Assembly (NCBI RefSeq): GCF_015493435.1
Contig: NZ_WGDD01000029.1
Coordinates: forward strand, 1-64,000
Length of the DNA stretch: 64,000 bases
Origin: Sulfurovum sp.
GTDB taxonomy: Bacteria; Campylobacterota; Campylobacteria; Campylobacterales; Sulfurovaceae
Direction of reading: 5' to 3'
Part shown: in pieces, positions 51,701-59,493 of the stretch
Layout of the letters: every line of letters begins with the position of its first letter
Numbering within the stretch: position 1 is the first letter of the stretch
Notes under the pieces: generated by a model
What the model saw: the letters and a program-made list of their open reading frames with translations, nothing else
What the model was told of the DNA's origin: nothing
Databases searched by the model: none
Made by a program: the position numbers and the translations under genes

Positions 51701-53068
51701 TTACAGGTCGTTCCCTGCATAACTGAGATCACAGCTCTTGTTGATAAGAGGAAAATCAGCAATAATGTTTCCCGGCATCATCAGATGAAGGGCCTGCCAG
51801 TTGACAAAGCTCGGGTCACGAACAAAGAAACGCTCGATCACTCCCTCTTTGATCTCTATACTCATGAAAAGCTCACCGATGGAACTCTCTGCAAAGCTGA
51901 AATACTCTCCGTCTGTTACCGTACCCACATTCATGCTTTCACATGTTTCCACGGTAAAATTCTGCATCATTTCCAGTGTATTCTTCATCTCTTCCAGTCT
52001 GATTTTGAACCGGGCTGAAACATCACCGCTTTTTTGCGTCTGCAACGCAAAACCGTGTTCAAGATAGAACGGCTCATTCCTTTGGTCAAGTGCAAGACCG
52101 GAAGCACGTGCCACAATGCCTACCGTATCGTACTTAACAGCTTTTTTAAGCTTGAGGATACCGGTAGTATCGAATCTGTCCCAGAGGGAAGGGATATCGA
52201 TAATCCATGCTTCAAAGAATGCGATGGCTTCATTTAGCGTGTCAAGGTACGCTTTCATTGCTTCATTGTCAAGGCTGTGGCTTTCGAAGTCTATGGCACC
52301 AAAGCCGAAACGGTGTCCGGTGATTTTCTTGAGTTCGCGTCTTGCCTCTTCGGAAAGTTTGGAACCAAAGGCAAGTGCCGCACCGAAACCGGCATCATTG
52401 GGGATAAAACCAAGATCAGTCAAGTGGTGGACAGTACGTTCAAGCTCCAGCAGCAGGGCATGGTATTTTCTGTTGTCCAGGGGGAGTTCTCTGTCTGTCG
52501 CCTGAAGCACAATATCTCTCCAAGCCGTCTGGTAGGCAATGCTCTCATTGCCGCTGATACGTTCTATGACCGGTTTTGCCTCAAAAAGTGTCTTGCCCTC
52601 CAGCATTTTTTCGATAGCACGGTACTTGTAAAAATGCCGTACTTCCTGGTGAAGCATATCTTCCCCTGCCTGTGAAAACTGGAAATGGCCCGGCTCAATA
52701 ATACCCGCATGAATGGGACCTACGGCCACTTCAAAAACGCCATCGCCGCCTATAGCTTCATATTTATAGGGTTTGTAGTCATCCGGCTCCAGGGTTCTCT
52801 CGCGAAAATCTTTCCGCATCGGGTAAATATCTCCGGGAAAGCGTTCCTGATGGACAAGCGGACGGTTGTCAAAGGCATCTTCGATAATGATGCCGTAGTC
52901 ATCATGCATCTTACGCTCGAACCAGATGGCGGCAGGATGGGTTTTGGTAAGGGTTTTGATACGCGGATCACGTTTGGATACCTGTTCTCTATGTATTTCT
53001 TCATCCCATACGGTAACGATCTCAAAGTTATTTTCAGCTTCTTTGGCATAACGGGCGATCAGTCTCAT
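51701..53068 (-). CDS. NuoCD/HyfG-like large subunit lacking all NiFe cysteines (Ehr-type)
   Basis: 455 residues. The first part (about 1-90) is a shortened NuoC-like end (PAAIWFERKMHDDYGI...YPMRKDF), the rest NuoD/hydrogenase large subunit (VGPIHAGIIEPGHFQF). Where group 4 hydrogenases read R-I-C-G-x-C, this protein reads RISGNES (170-176), with S172 and E175. The C-terminal D-P-C-x-x-C is D447-L-S449-Y-A-G452. All four NiFe ligands are therefore missing, so it is not a hydrogenase; such proteins are named Ehr. It overlaps its neighbour by 4 bases. Confidence 0.9.
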   Translation of the reverse strand: MRLIARYAKEAENNFEIVTVWDEEIHREQVSKRDPRIKTLTKTHPAAIWFERKMHDDYGIIIEDAFDNRPLVHQERFPGDIYPMRKDFRERTLEPDDYKPYKYEAIGGDGVFEVAVGPIHAGIIEPGHFQFSQAGEDMLHQEVRHFYKYRAIEKMLEGKTLFEAKPVIERISGNESIAYQTAWRDIVLQATDRELPLDNRKYHALLLELERTVHHLTDLGFIPNDAGFGAALAFGSKLSEEARRELKKITGHRFGFGAIDFESHSLDNEAMKAYLDTLNEAIAFFEAWIIDIPSLWDRFDTTGILKLKKAVKYDTVGIVARASGLALDQRNEPFYLEHGFALQTQKSGDVSARFKIRLEEMKNTLEMMQNFTVETCESMNVGTVTDGEYFSFAESSIGELFMSIEIKEGVIERFFVRDPSFVNWQALHLMMPGNIIADFPLINKSCDLSYAGNDL

Positions 53069-54480
53069 GTGATACTCCTCAGGTAATCAAGTGATGACGG
53101 TAAAAGCAGGGCAGCAAGACAAAGTGCAAAAATGACCAGTGCAAAGAGTTCACTGGCATATACTTTTTTCTCCTCCTCTTTGCCTTCATATTTCATCGAC
53201 TGATAGATCGCCACAAAGCGGTAGAAGATCACAGAAAGGAGGATCAGCAGCAACAGGATCGCTCCGATCATCGCCAACATATGGTCACTGTGCTTGGCTG
53301 TCTCGATCATGGCGCCAAATCCGTACAATTCACTGAAAAACATAGGGCTTGGCGGTAACGAAATGATTGCCAGCAAAAAAAGTGAAACAAGTACCCAGAA
53401 GAGCTGTCCTTTTTTACCTTTGTATCCCCTCAAAGCACCGGCAATACGGTATTTTCCATTGGATTCCAATACACCGGTAGAAAGAAAAAGTGCCGGTTTC
53501 AAAAAGGCATGCGCCCCAAAATGAAGCAGGGCGGCAAACGTACCGCCACTCACCCAGAAAAGTGCGATCAGTGCCATATGCTCAATACCCGAAAGAGAGA
53601 AAAGGCGCATGAAATCCTTGGCACGGAAAATGAGAAAGGAAACAATAAAAATAGTCAGAAGCGTATAGACAAAAACAAACCCGAAAAGATGTGTATAGTT
53701 AACTTCCATGGCAATTTGGCTGAAACGAAAAAATCCAATGATCACCGCAGATTCCAAAATACCGCTGAAAAGTGCTGCCACAGGGTAAAAAGAGGCACGT
53801 TCAATATTTGCCAGCCAGAGGTTCATAGGGAAAAAGCCCATTTTGACGAACATACCGACCGTTGCAATGGCAAAGCCCATTTCAAACAGAAACGGCGAGG
53901 GAATCTCTTTGGCATGGGAAAGCAGGAGATCGAACTGCATGGCATCTTCTCCTAAAATGGGTTTGGCACTTGCATACATAAGAATAATGCCGAAAAGTAC
54001 CAGAGAAATGGCAATGGCACCGACGATCATATAATTCCACGCCTCTTTGTGGGCAGCACGGGTATGGTTGGTTTTGATCATATACACCGTTGAGAGCGTA
54101 GCAAGTTCCAGTCCTATCCAGTAGACACCCATATGGTTGGAGAGAATGGAAACCGTCAGCCCTACCCAGAAAATGGCAAAAAACCGGTAAAAGCGACGGT
54201 AGGCATTGGCTGAGACTTTCACATGCTTGTCCAGTGTCAAAAGAGCCAATGTCACTCCAATACCGACAATGGATGAAACCAGCAATATATACGTGTCCAG
54301 TTTGTCCGCAACCAGGTAACTGCCTATAAGTGCATAGGGTTTAGGCAGCATAAAGAGCTTGATGATCGGCAGCAGGATCGCAAAAGAGCTGACCGGCAAC
54401 AGGAACTTCGCTTTTTTGTTTTTAAAAAAGCTGACGATGAACATAATCAGTGCAGGCAGCACAAGCAGCGTAAGCATCAT
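53065..54480 (-). CDS. HyfF/NuoN-like antiporter subunit
   Basis: 471 residues with about 14 helices. Matches the Mrp-antiporter/NuoLMN family by LLTLDKHVKVSANAYRRFYRFFAIFW, SNHMGVYWIGLELATLSTVYMI (the conserved Glu in helix 5) and the loop with AWNYMIVGAIAIS. It would pump protons or sodium in the complex. Overlaps the HyfE-like and HyfG-like genes by 4 bases each. Confidence 0.88.
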   Translation of the reverse strand: MMLTLLVLPALIMFIVSFFKNKKAKFLLPVSSFAILLPIIKLFMLPKPYALIGSYLVADKLDTYILLVSSIVGIGVTLALLTLDKHVKVSANAYRRFYRFFAIFWVGLTVSILSNHMGVYWIGLELATLSTVYMIKTNHTRAAHKEAWNYMIVGAIAISLVLFGIILMYASAKPILGEDAMQFDLLLSHAKEIPSPFLFEMGFAIATVGMFVKMGFFPMNLWLANIERASFYPVAALFSGILESAVIIGFFRFSQIAMEVNYTHLFGFVFVYTLLTIFIVSFLIFRAKDFMRLFSLSGIEHMALIALFWVSGGTFAALLHFGAHAFLKPALFLSTGVLESNGKYRIAGALRGYKGKKGQLFWVLVSLFLLAIISLPPSPMFFSELYGFGAMIETAKHSDHMLAMIGAILLLLILLSVIFYRFVAIYQSMKYEGKEEEKKVYASELFALVIFALCLAALLLPSSLDYLRSIT

Positions 54481-55073
54481 GAGTGCATCTCCTCTCCATG
54501 GAACAACAGGTTGATGACCACGATCGCCATGAGCAGGTCAAAGAAAATACCCAGTTCGACCAGCATCGGCATACCGTCTGTAGCAGTAATCCCCAGTAGA
54601 AAAAGGGCATTTTCCATACTGAGAAAACCGATGATCTTGGGTGCGACATTGCGGTGTTCCATCATCAGCAGCAGAGAAAGGAAAAGCGAGGAGATACTGA
54701 TGGCAACATAATTGGCATTGCCGTGGATCATATGCGTGATCGGTTCCGCAAGGTAAAAGGTAAAGACCAGGATCGCCGGAATCAGAATGATGGCATACTG
54801 TACTTTGATCTCCGGCTGTATCTGGCGGACAAAGTTGAATTTATGGCTGAGGTTCTTCAGCAGATAGGGAATACCGATCGACTTGATAAGAATGGTGACA
54901 GCACCGGTAATAAGCATCGCCCTGTCATCAAGTTCCTGTCCTATCAGCAAAGCGAGAATGCCAAGCATCAGTGAATTGAGCGAATACCAGAGTATGAGAC
55001 GGTACAGCCTTGACGTAAACAGTGCAACGATCAGTGTTGCCAAAAAAAGTCCTATGAGAAAATCAACACTCAT
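54477..55073 (-). CDS. HyfE-like membrane subunit
   Basis: 198 residues, six helices. The pattern (ILIKSIGIPYLLKNLSHKFN, then LFLSLLLMMEHRNVAPKIIGFLSMENALFLLGI) fits HyfE, which combines NuoK-like helices with an additional region. It keeps the conserved Glu in EN/ME positions of the NuoK part. It overlaps the HyfF-like gene by 4 bases and starts 2 bases after the HyfC-like stop. Confidence 0.85.
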   Translation of the reverse strand: MSVDFLIGLFLATLIVALFTSRLYRLILWYSLNSLMLGILALLIGQELDDRAMLITGAVTILIKSIGIPYLLKNLSHKFNFVRQIQPEIKVQYAIILIPAILVFTFYLAEPITHMIHGNANYVAISISSLFLSLLLMMEHRNVAPKIIGFLSMENALFLLGITATDGMPMLVELGIFFDLLMAIVVINLLFHGEEMHS

Positions 55074-55075
55074 TC

Positions 55076-55996
55076 CTACGCTCCGAGTACATAAAAGGTG
55101 ATCAGTGATAAAAAGGCAAAGACAATAGCAATGCCGAGCAGGTTGGGCACTTTAAAGAGCCTCAGTTTTGCCGTATTGACTTCGATAAGTGCTACTGCGG
55201 CAGCAATGGCAAAGAGTTTGAAAAAGAAAACAGCCACTGCTGCAGGTATACTGTACTGAAGCCCGAAAGGCAGGAACAAAGAAGCAAAAAGAGAGGCAAA
55301 GATCACAAATTTTACCGATGCCGCCGTTTCTATGATCGCCAGGTAAACCCCCGTAATGTCGAGGATCATCGCTTCATGTACCATGGTCAGTTCAAGATGC
55401 GTTTCCGGATTGTCCACAGGGATACGCCCGTTCTCGGCAATAAGCAGGATAAAAAAACTGATCGCGGCAAAAAGAAAACTTGCCATATGCTCTTTCGGAA
55501 AGTGTGCTGCCAGGTTGACCCCTGCTTGTCCGACACCCAAATCACCCGCCATCATCGAAACGCTGAAAACCGTCAATATCATAGCCGGTTCCACCAGTGC
55601 CGCAATGAAAGCTTCGCGGGAACTGCCCATACCGCCAAAAGCACTGGCACTGTCCAGTCCGAGCAGCATTAAAAAGAACGTTGACAGGGCAAGCAGACCT
55701 GTAATGGTAAAAGCATCGACAAAACTGACATAAAAAGCACCGTGAACAATGGGTGGCAGGAAAAAGAGTGTGACCAGCAGCGGCGAGAGTACCAAAAACG
55801 GAGCTACCCGCGTAATATTGCTTGCCTCCTGGGAAATCAGGGTCTCTTTCTGTATCAGTTTGGCAAAATTTCTGTACCCCTGAAAAAGAGAGACAGGTTT
55901 TTTATACAACAGTTGCATTTTTAATGCCTTGATAAAAGAAAGCAATATCGGTGCGATCAGCAGCAGCGCCGCAATGGTGAGCAGATAGGCAATCAT
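55076..55996 (-). CDS. HyfC/NuoH-like membrane subunit
   Basis: 306 residues, eight helices. The NuoH signature areas are ALKMQLLYKKPVSLFQGYRNFAKLI (quinone-side loop) and the acidic segment ENGRIPVDNPETHLELTMVHEA, shared by HycD/HyfC. This subunit links the soluble arm to the antiporter-like helices. It overlaps the HyfB-like gene by 4 bases. Confidence 0.92.
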   Translation of the reverse strand: MIAYLLTIAALLLIAPILLSFIKALKMQLLYKKPVSLFQGYRNFAKLIQKETLISQEASNITRVAPFLVLSPLLVTLFFLPPIVHGAFYVSFVDAFTITGLLALSTFFLMLLGLDSASAFGGMGSSREAFIAALVEPAMILTVFSVSMMAGDLGVGQAGVNLAAHFPKEHMASFLFAAISFFILLIAENGRIPVDNPETHLELTMVHEAMILDITGVYLAIIETAASVKFVIFASLFASLFLPFGLQYSIPAAVAVFFFKLFAIAAAVALIEVNTAKLRLFKVPNLLGIAIVFAFLSLITFYVLGA

Positions 55997-57876
55997 TTTT
56001 TATCTCCTATAATCAGTACTTTGATTGAGATGATCATCACCGTTCCTTCCAGTACCAGCGTCGCCCAGGAGAATTCATGGGCAAAAATACGATAGCTGAA
56101 CAATACAGTCAGCATCAGGTTGAAGATCATTGCTGCATAACGGGTCTGTTCAAAATGGGACAGACGGTAGACCCAGTAGCTGATGAGGTTTGCCGTTTTG
56201 GCCACACTGCTGTACAGGCTTGCTTCAAAAAGCGGTTTGACATGTACTTCATAGTGGGAATCACTGAATTTGCTGCTGTATCCCTCAATACTCTCTTTGG
56301 AAAAATGTTCATCTGGTTTGTAGAGCCAGTTGAAAAACCGTCTGATCGGCCCGGCAAAACCTGTAGCAGAGTACTGGGTACGTGCCGAGGTACGGTAGCC
56401 GCAGCTCCATGTGTGATGAATACGTTCTTTGACATTCAGTACCTTGTATCCGACCATCATAAGTACCGTTACCCCAAGGAGTGCTGCAAGCAGAATAAGC
56501 GGCGAGACAACACCGCCGTTAATGCCTGCGGAGTGCATATGCCAGATACCGTCCGGAAATATCTTTGCATAAACAGAAGCATGCCCCAAACCACTCAGTA
56601 CTTTGTCAAACCAGCCAATGTAAAATGGCGTAAAGAGCATCAGGGAGATCACTACCAGGGCCATGAGTATCATGCCAAAACGCATAAGAAAATTGACTTC
56701 ATGGGCATGTTTGGCATTGGTACTTCTATGAAGACCAAGAAAGGAAATGCCGTAAGCTTTGACAAAACAGGCGATCGCCAGTCCCCCGGTCATCGCCAGT
56801 GCAAAAACAGCAAAAGGGATTGCCAGTTTGAGCGAAGTGTTGTCCATGTGACTTGAGCTCAGCATGGACTGAAAGATCATCCATTCACTCAGAAAGCCGT
56901 TGGTAGGCGGCAGTGCGGAAATGGAAATGGAAGCAAGCAGAAACGTCAAAGCGGTCACCGGCATCGATTTGATAAGCCCACCGTACTTTTCGATGTTTTT
57001 GGTATGGGTCTGGTGCAGTACACTCCCTGCTCCCATAAAAAGCAGCGATTTGAAACTCATATGGTTAAAGGTATGGAAAAGTGCCGCAATAAAGGCAAAA
57101 GAACTCAACACCTTTAGCCCCATACTCTCAAAGATCATTCCCATCCCAAAACCGATCAGAATAATACCGATATTTTCAATGGAGTGATTGGCAAGCAGTG
57201 CTTTGATATCATGTTCACTCAGGGCATAGAGCACCCCGATGAGCGATGAAAGTGATCCGATAACAAGAATAAGCACGCCCCACTCCAGCGGCCAGGGATA
57301 CAGCACATCAAACAAAAAGCGGAACATCCCGTAAATTGCCACCTTGAGCATCACCCCGCTCATCAAGGCAGAAACGGGGCTAGGTGCCGCAGGGTGGGCA
57401 TAGGGCAGCCAGACATGCAGAGGTACGGCACCGGCTTTACTTAAAAAACCCAGTACCATAAAGAAAAACAGCAGTGTCGGATAGGCAAATTTCGCAGCCA
57501 TATCGTGCATCGCTGAAAATCCGAGCTCCAGATCACCGTCTGTAATAATGAGAAAGAAGAGCAACAGAAAAACAAACCCAAAATGGGTCATAAAAAAGTA
57601 GAACCGTGCTGCATCAATGGTTTTTTTTTCTTTGGCTTCCGTCAATATCAGCTGCCAGCTGGTCAAACTCATCAACTCCCAGAAAAACAGGAATACCAAT
57701 GCATTGGCAGAAACAACCACACCGAGCATGGAAAGAATAAACGTAAAATAATGCAGCTGATAATGTGCTTTACGTTCAATATGGGGAAGGTACCCGGAGG
57801 AGTAAAAAAGGTTGGGGACTGCACCCAACAGGATAAGCGCAACAAATACCAAAGAGAGGGTGTCAAACTGAAACAT
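55993..57876 (-). CDS. HyfB/NuoL-like antiporter subunit
   Basis: 627 residues, about 16 helices, the first gene of the Ehr-type operon. Antiporter motifs: FLFFWELMSLTSWQLILTE (conserved Glu), GFLSKAGAVPLHVWLPYAHPAAPSPVSALMSGVMLKVAIYGM (Lys positions) and SIENIGIILIGFGMG. The C-terminal part (about 480-627) has a soluble-looking insert with WSCGYRTSARTQYSATGFA, as in HyfB. It should translocate ions. The operon promoter lies in 57877-58136, which holds a TATAAT at 57972 (minus strand) and an Fnr box at 58034. Confidence 0.9.
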   Translation of the reverse strand: MFQFDTLSLVFVALILLGAVPNLFYSSGYLPHIERKAHYQLHYFTFILSMLGVVVSANALVFLFFWELMSLTSWQLILTEAKEKKTIDAARFYFFMTHFGFVFLLLFFLIITDGDLELGFSAMHDMAAKFAYPTLLFFFMVLGFLSKAGAVPLHVWLPYAHPAAPSPVSALMSGVMLKVAIYGMFRFLFDVLYPWPLEWGVLILVIGSLSSLIGVLYALSEHDIKALLANHSIENIGIILIGFGMGMIFESMGLKVLSSFAFIAALFHTFNHMSFKSLLFMGAGSVLHQTHTKNIEKYGGLIKSMPVTALTFLLASISISALPPTNGFLSEWMIFQSMLSSSHMDNTSLKLAIPFAVFALAMTGGLAIACFVKAYGISFLGLHRSTNAKHAHEVNFLMRFGMILMALVVISLMLFTPFYIGWFDKVLSGLGHASVYAKIFPDGIWHMHSAGINGGVVSPLILLAALLGVTVLMMVGYKVLNVKERIHHTWSCGYRTSARTQYSATGFAGPIRRFFNWLYKPDEHFSKESIEGYSSKFSDSHYEVHVKPLFEASLYSSVAKTANLISYWVYRLSHFEQTRYAAMIFNLMLTVLFSYRIFAHEFSWATLVLEGTVMIISIKVLIIGDKK

Positions 57877-58033
57877 AAGGGTTCCGCTCCAAACAATGCA
57901 AATTAAACTATGGGTTCGGTGGGAGTACCATCGGACGGGGAGGGCTTTTGTGAGTCCTGAAAATTTGATGTATTATACCGGATAAGCGCTTAAAGAAATT
58001 CTTTTCACAAATAGGAGTAATTTTATCCTATTA

Positions 58034-58102
58034 TTGATCCATATCAAGAAAACATACTTTCAATTCCGATATATTTCGAGAAATATTAACTAGGACTATA
58101 TT
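58034..58102. promoter_or_regulatory. Fnr-type box and promoter for cytochrome c, possibly also the Ehr operon
   Basis: TTGAT-CCAT-ATCAA (58034-58047) is a perfect match. For the rightward cytochrome gene TATATT (58070-58075) gives a start near 58082 and a centre at -41.5. Leftward, the Ehr -10 (TATAAT, 57972-57977) would put the box at about -75. The rest of the 57877-58136 gap holds no gene. Confidence 0.7.
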
Positions 58103-58136
58103 TATCTTAATTAAACCAAATAGAAGGAATCTGTTT

Positions 58137-58475
58137 ATGAAACGAATGCTGTTGCTACTCACATTTTTAATAAGTGTACACCTGCAAGCCAATGTAGAAA
58201 AAGGAAAAGCCGTCTATGCCGCGAATTGTGCGATCTGCCATACTGTAAACGGCGGACGGGCGTTGGGGCCGGACTTTAATATCGTCTCCTACACCAGAAG
58301 AAAAGCAGAGATAGCACAATATGCAAAAGACCCCTATTCGATGTATAAAAAATTCGGATACAGTGCCAATGCCATGCCCACACTTCCGCTGGAAGATAGC
58401 GAATTTAAAGATGTCGCTGACTATATCAGTTCTTTGCAGCCTTTTAAAAAATGGATGATAAAGAAAAAGAATTAA
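58137..58475 (+). CDS. Periplasmic monoheme cytochrome c
   Basis: 112 residues: signal peptide (about 1-18), heme motif CAICH (31-35), GGRALGPDFNIV and a Met-ligand region SANAMPTLPLED. It is a close relative of the cytochrome at 25654 (shared K-x-F-G-Y and N-A-M-P). AGAAGGAA lies 8 bases before the ATG. Likely an electron carrier to a nitrite/NO-type reductase under Fnr-type control. Confidence 0.92.
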   Translation: MKRMLLLLTFLISVHLQANVEKGKAVYAANCAICHTVNGGRALGPDFNIVSYTRRKAEIAQYAKDPYSMYKKFGYSANAMPTLPLEDSEFKDVADYISSLQPFKKWMIKKKN

Positions 58476-58525
58476 TGCTTCGTAAGACTCTTGAATAGGG
58501 CGTAAACGGAACACACCTTCTGAAA

Positions 58526-59203
58526 CTATGCCCGCCAAACTACGTTCAGCCCAGAAGAAAGCTGTGATCTGTCAAGGGAAGTTTTTTCTTCCTTCACTTT
58601 TCCTATTGTATGTTCCGTAAAAACGAATGGCTGCAGATAATATGTACCCCGGTATCCTCTTTTGAGCAAATCTTTGATGATCCTGTTGATCTCTGTTACT
58701 CTTAACAGATTACTGTGAACTGTTGTTCTCACCTCAAAATCAAACTGCTTTTGTATCAAAAGATTCAGTGTCTTTGAAAAACGGTCAAAATGTTTGTTTT
58801 TTGTTATCTCATAATATTTCTCTTTGGGTGCTTTATAATCAAGTGCAATATAATCCACCAGTTCGTTCTCTACCAATACTTTGACCATTTCGGGATTTAA
58901 TCCATTGGTATCCAGCTTGATCTTGAAGTTTAACTGCTTGATCTTTTTGCAGAATTCTACGAGACCATCAAAAAGTGTAGCTTCTCCTCCGGAAAGGACC
59001 ACTGCTTCCAAAAGCCCTATTCTGCTTTGCAAAAATGCTATAGCTTCCTCTTCAGTACGCTTCCCTTCACCCAATACAATCTCTTTATTGTAGCAATAGA
59101 CACAGCGCATATTGCACCTGGCAAACCAGAAAATGGCTGCCAGATGATCCGGGTAGTCCAAAGCGGTAAAAGGTGTAATGTCATAAAGTGGTTTATGCGA
59201 CAT
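58526..59203 (-). CDS. nrdG: Anaerobic ribonucleotide reductase activating protein
   Basis: Radical SAM activase, 225 residues from the ATG at 59203. The SAM cluster motif is C30-x3-C34-x2-C37 (RCNMRCVYCYN), with VLSGGEATLFDGL as the GGE motif. It generates the glycyl radical of the class III reductase. The ATG lies inside the 3' end of the small glycyl-radical ORF (11-base overlap), so translation is coupled. A TTG at 59278 would add 25 residues read from the overlapping ORF and is less likely. Confidence 0.9.
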   Translation of the reverse strand: MSHKPLYDITPFTALDYPDHLAAIFWFARCNMRCVYCYNKEIVLGEGKRTEEEAIAFLQSRIGLLEAVVLSGGEATLFDGLVEFCKKIKQLNFKIKLDTNGLNPEMVKVLVENELVDYIALDYKAPKEKYYEITKNKHFDRFSKTLNLLIQKQFDFEVRTTVHSNLLRVTEINRIIKDLLKRGYRGTYYLQPFVFTEHTIGKVKEEKTSLDRSQLSSGLNVVWRA

Positions 59204-59366
59204 TGTTGTGTGATTTTTTTTCAAGAAAAAATTTTCTCTCCTGATGTTCACCTTTTTTGCCGATATTAAAACTCTCAACCGGTCTGTGGTAACCCATTAC
59301 CCTCGTATAAACAATACATTTTGTTCGTTCTTCTCTGTGTTTGTCAAGTATTTCAATCTGTTTCAT
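59193..59366 (-). CDS. Separate 57-residue glycyl-radical peptide of the class III ribonucleotide reductase
   Basis: An ATG at 59366 (AAGGAGAAGCA upstream, very strong) opens a 57-residue frame. Its centre TRVMGYHRPVESFNIGKK, with G25 in R-V-M-G-Y, and the following GEHQERKFF match the C-terminal glycyl-radical segment of NrdD (R-V-x-G-Y-x-R-P-V-x-x-x-N-x-G-K-x-x-E-x-x-x-R). The long NrdD at 59494 ends before this segment. It thus appears to carry the radical glycine in trans. It overlaps nrdG by 11 bases. Confidence 0.85.
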   Translation of the reverse strand: MKQIEILDKHREERTKCIVYTRVMGYHRPVESFNIGKKGEHQERKFFLEKKSHNNVA

Positions 59367-59487
59367 TGCTTCTCCTTAAAAATATATCTACGCATTTCTG
59401 TGCATGATCCACTAAAATATCGATCTCTTCTTTGCCGGCATGATCTATATGCATGCCGCAAACTACCGGAAGATCCTTCCCCTGCAC
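59353..59487 (-). CDS. Possible 33-44 residue ORF between nrdD and the glycyl-radical peptide
   Basis: In the same frame as nrdD, after two TGA codons, a GTG at 59487 or ATG at 59454 opens a frame to a TGA at 59353-59355. The product contains VVCGMHIDHAGKEEIDILVD and AQKCVDIFLRR, a balanced amphipathic pattern with two Cys and two His. It overlaps the start of the glycyl-radical ORF by 14 bases. The composition looks coding, but no ribosome site or family is clear. Confidence 0.45.
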   Translation of the reverse strand: MQGKDLPVVCGMHIDHAGKEEIDILVDHAQKCVDIFLRRSNETD

Positions 59488-59493
59488 TGATCA

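Noticed and set aside
51164-53068. Calling the HyfG/HyfI-like pair a [NiFe] hydrogenase
   Set aside because: The positions of all four NiFe cysteines hold Ser, Glu, Ser and Gly.
59204-59278. TTG start of NrdG at 59278
   Set aside because: The added residues are read from the overlapping glycyl-radical ORF, whose frame is conserved in motif; the ATG at 59203 gives a normal NrdG length.
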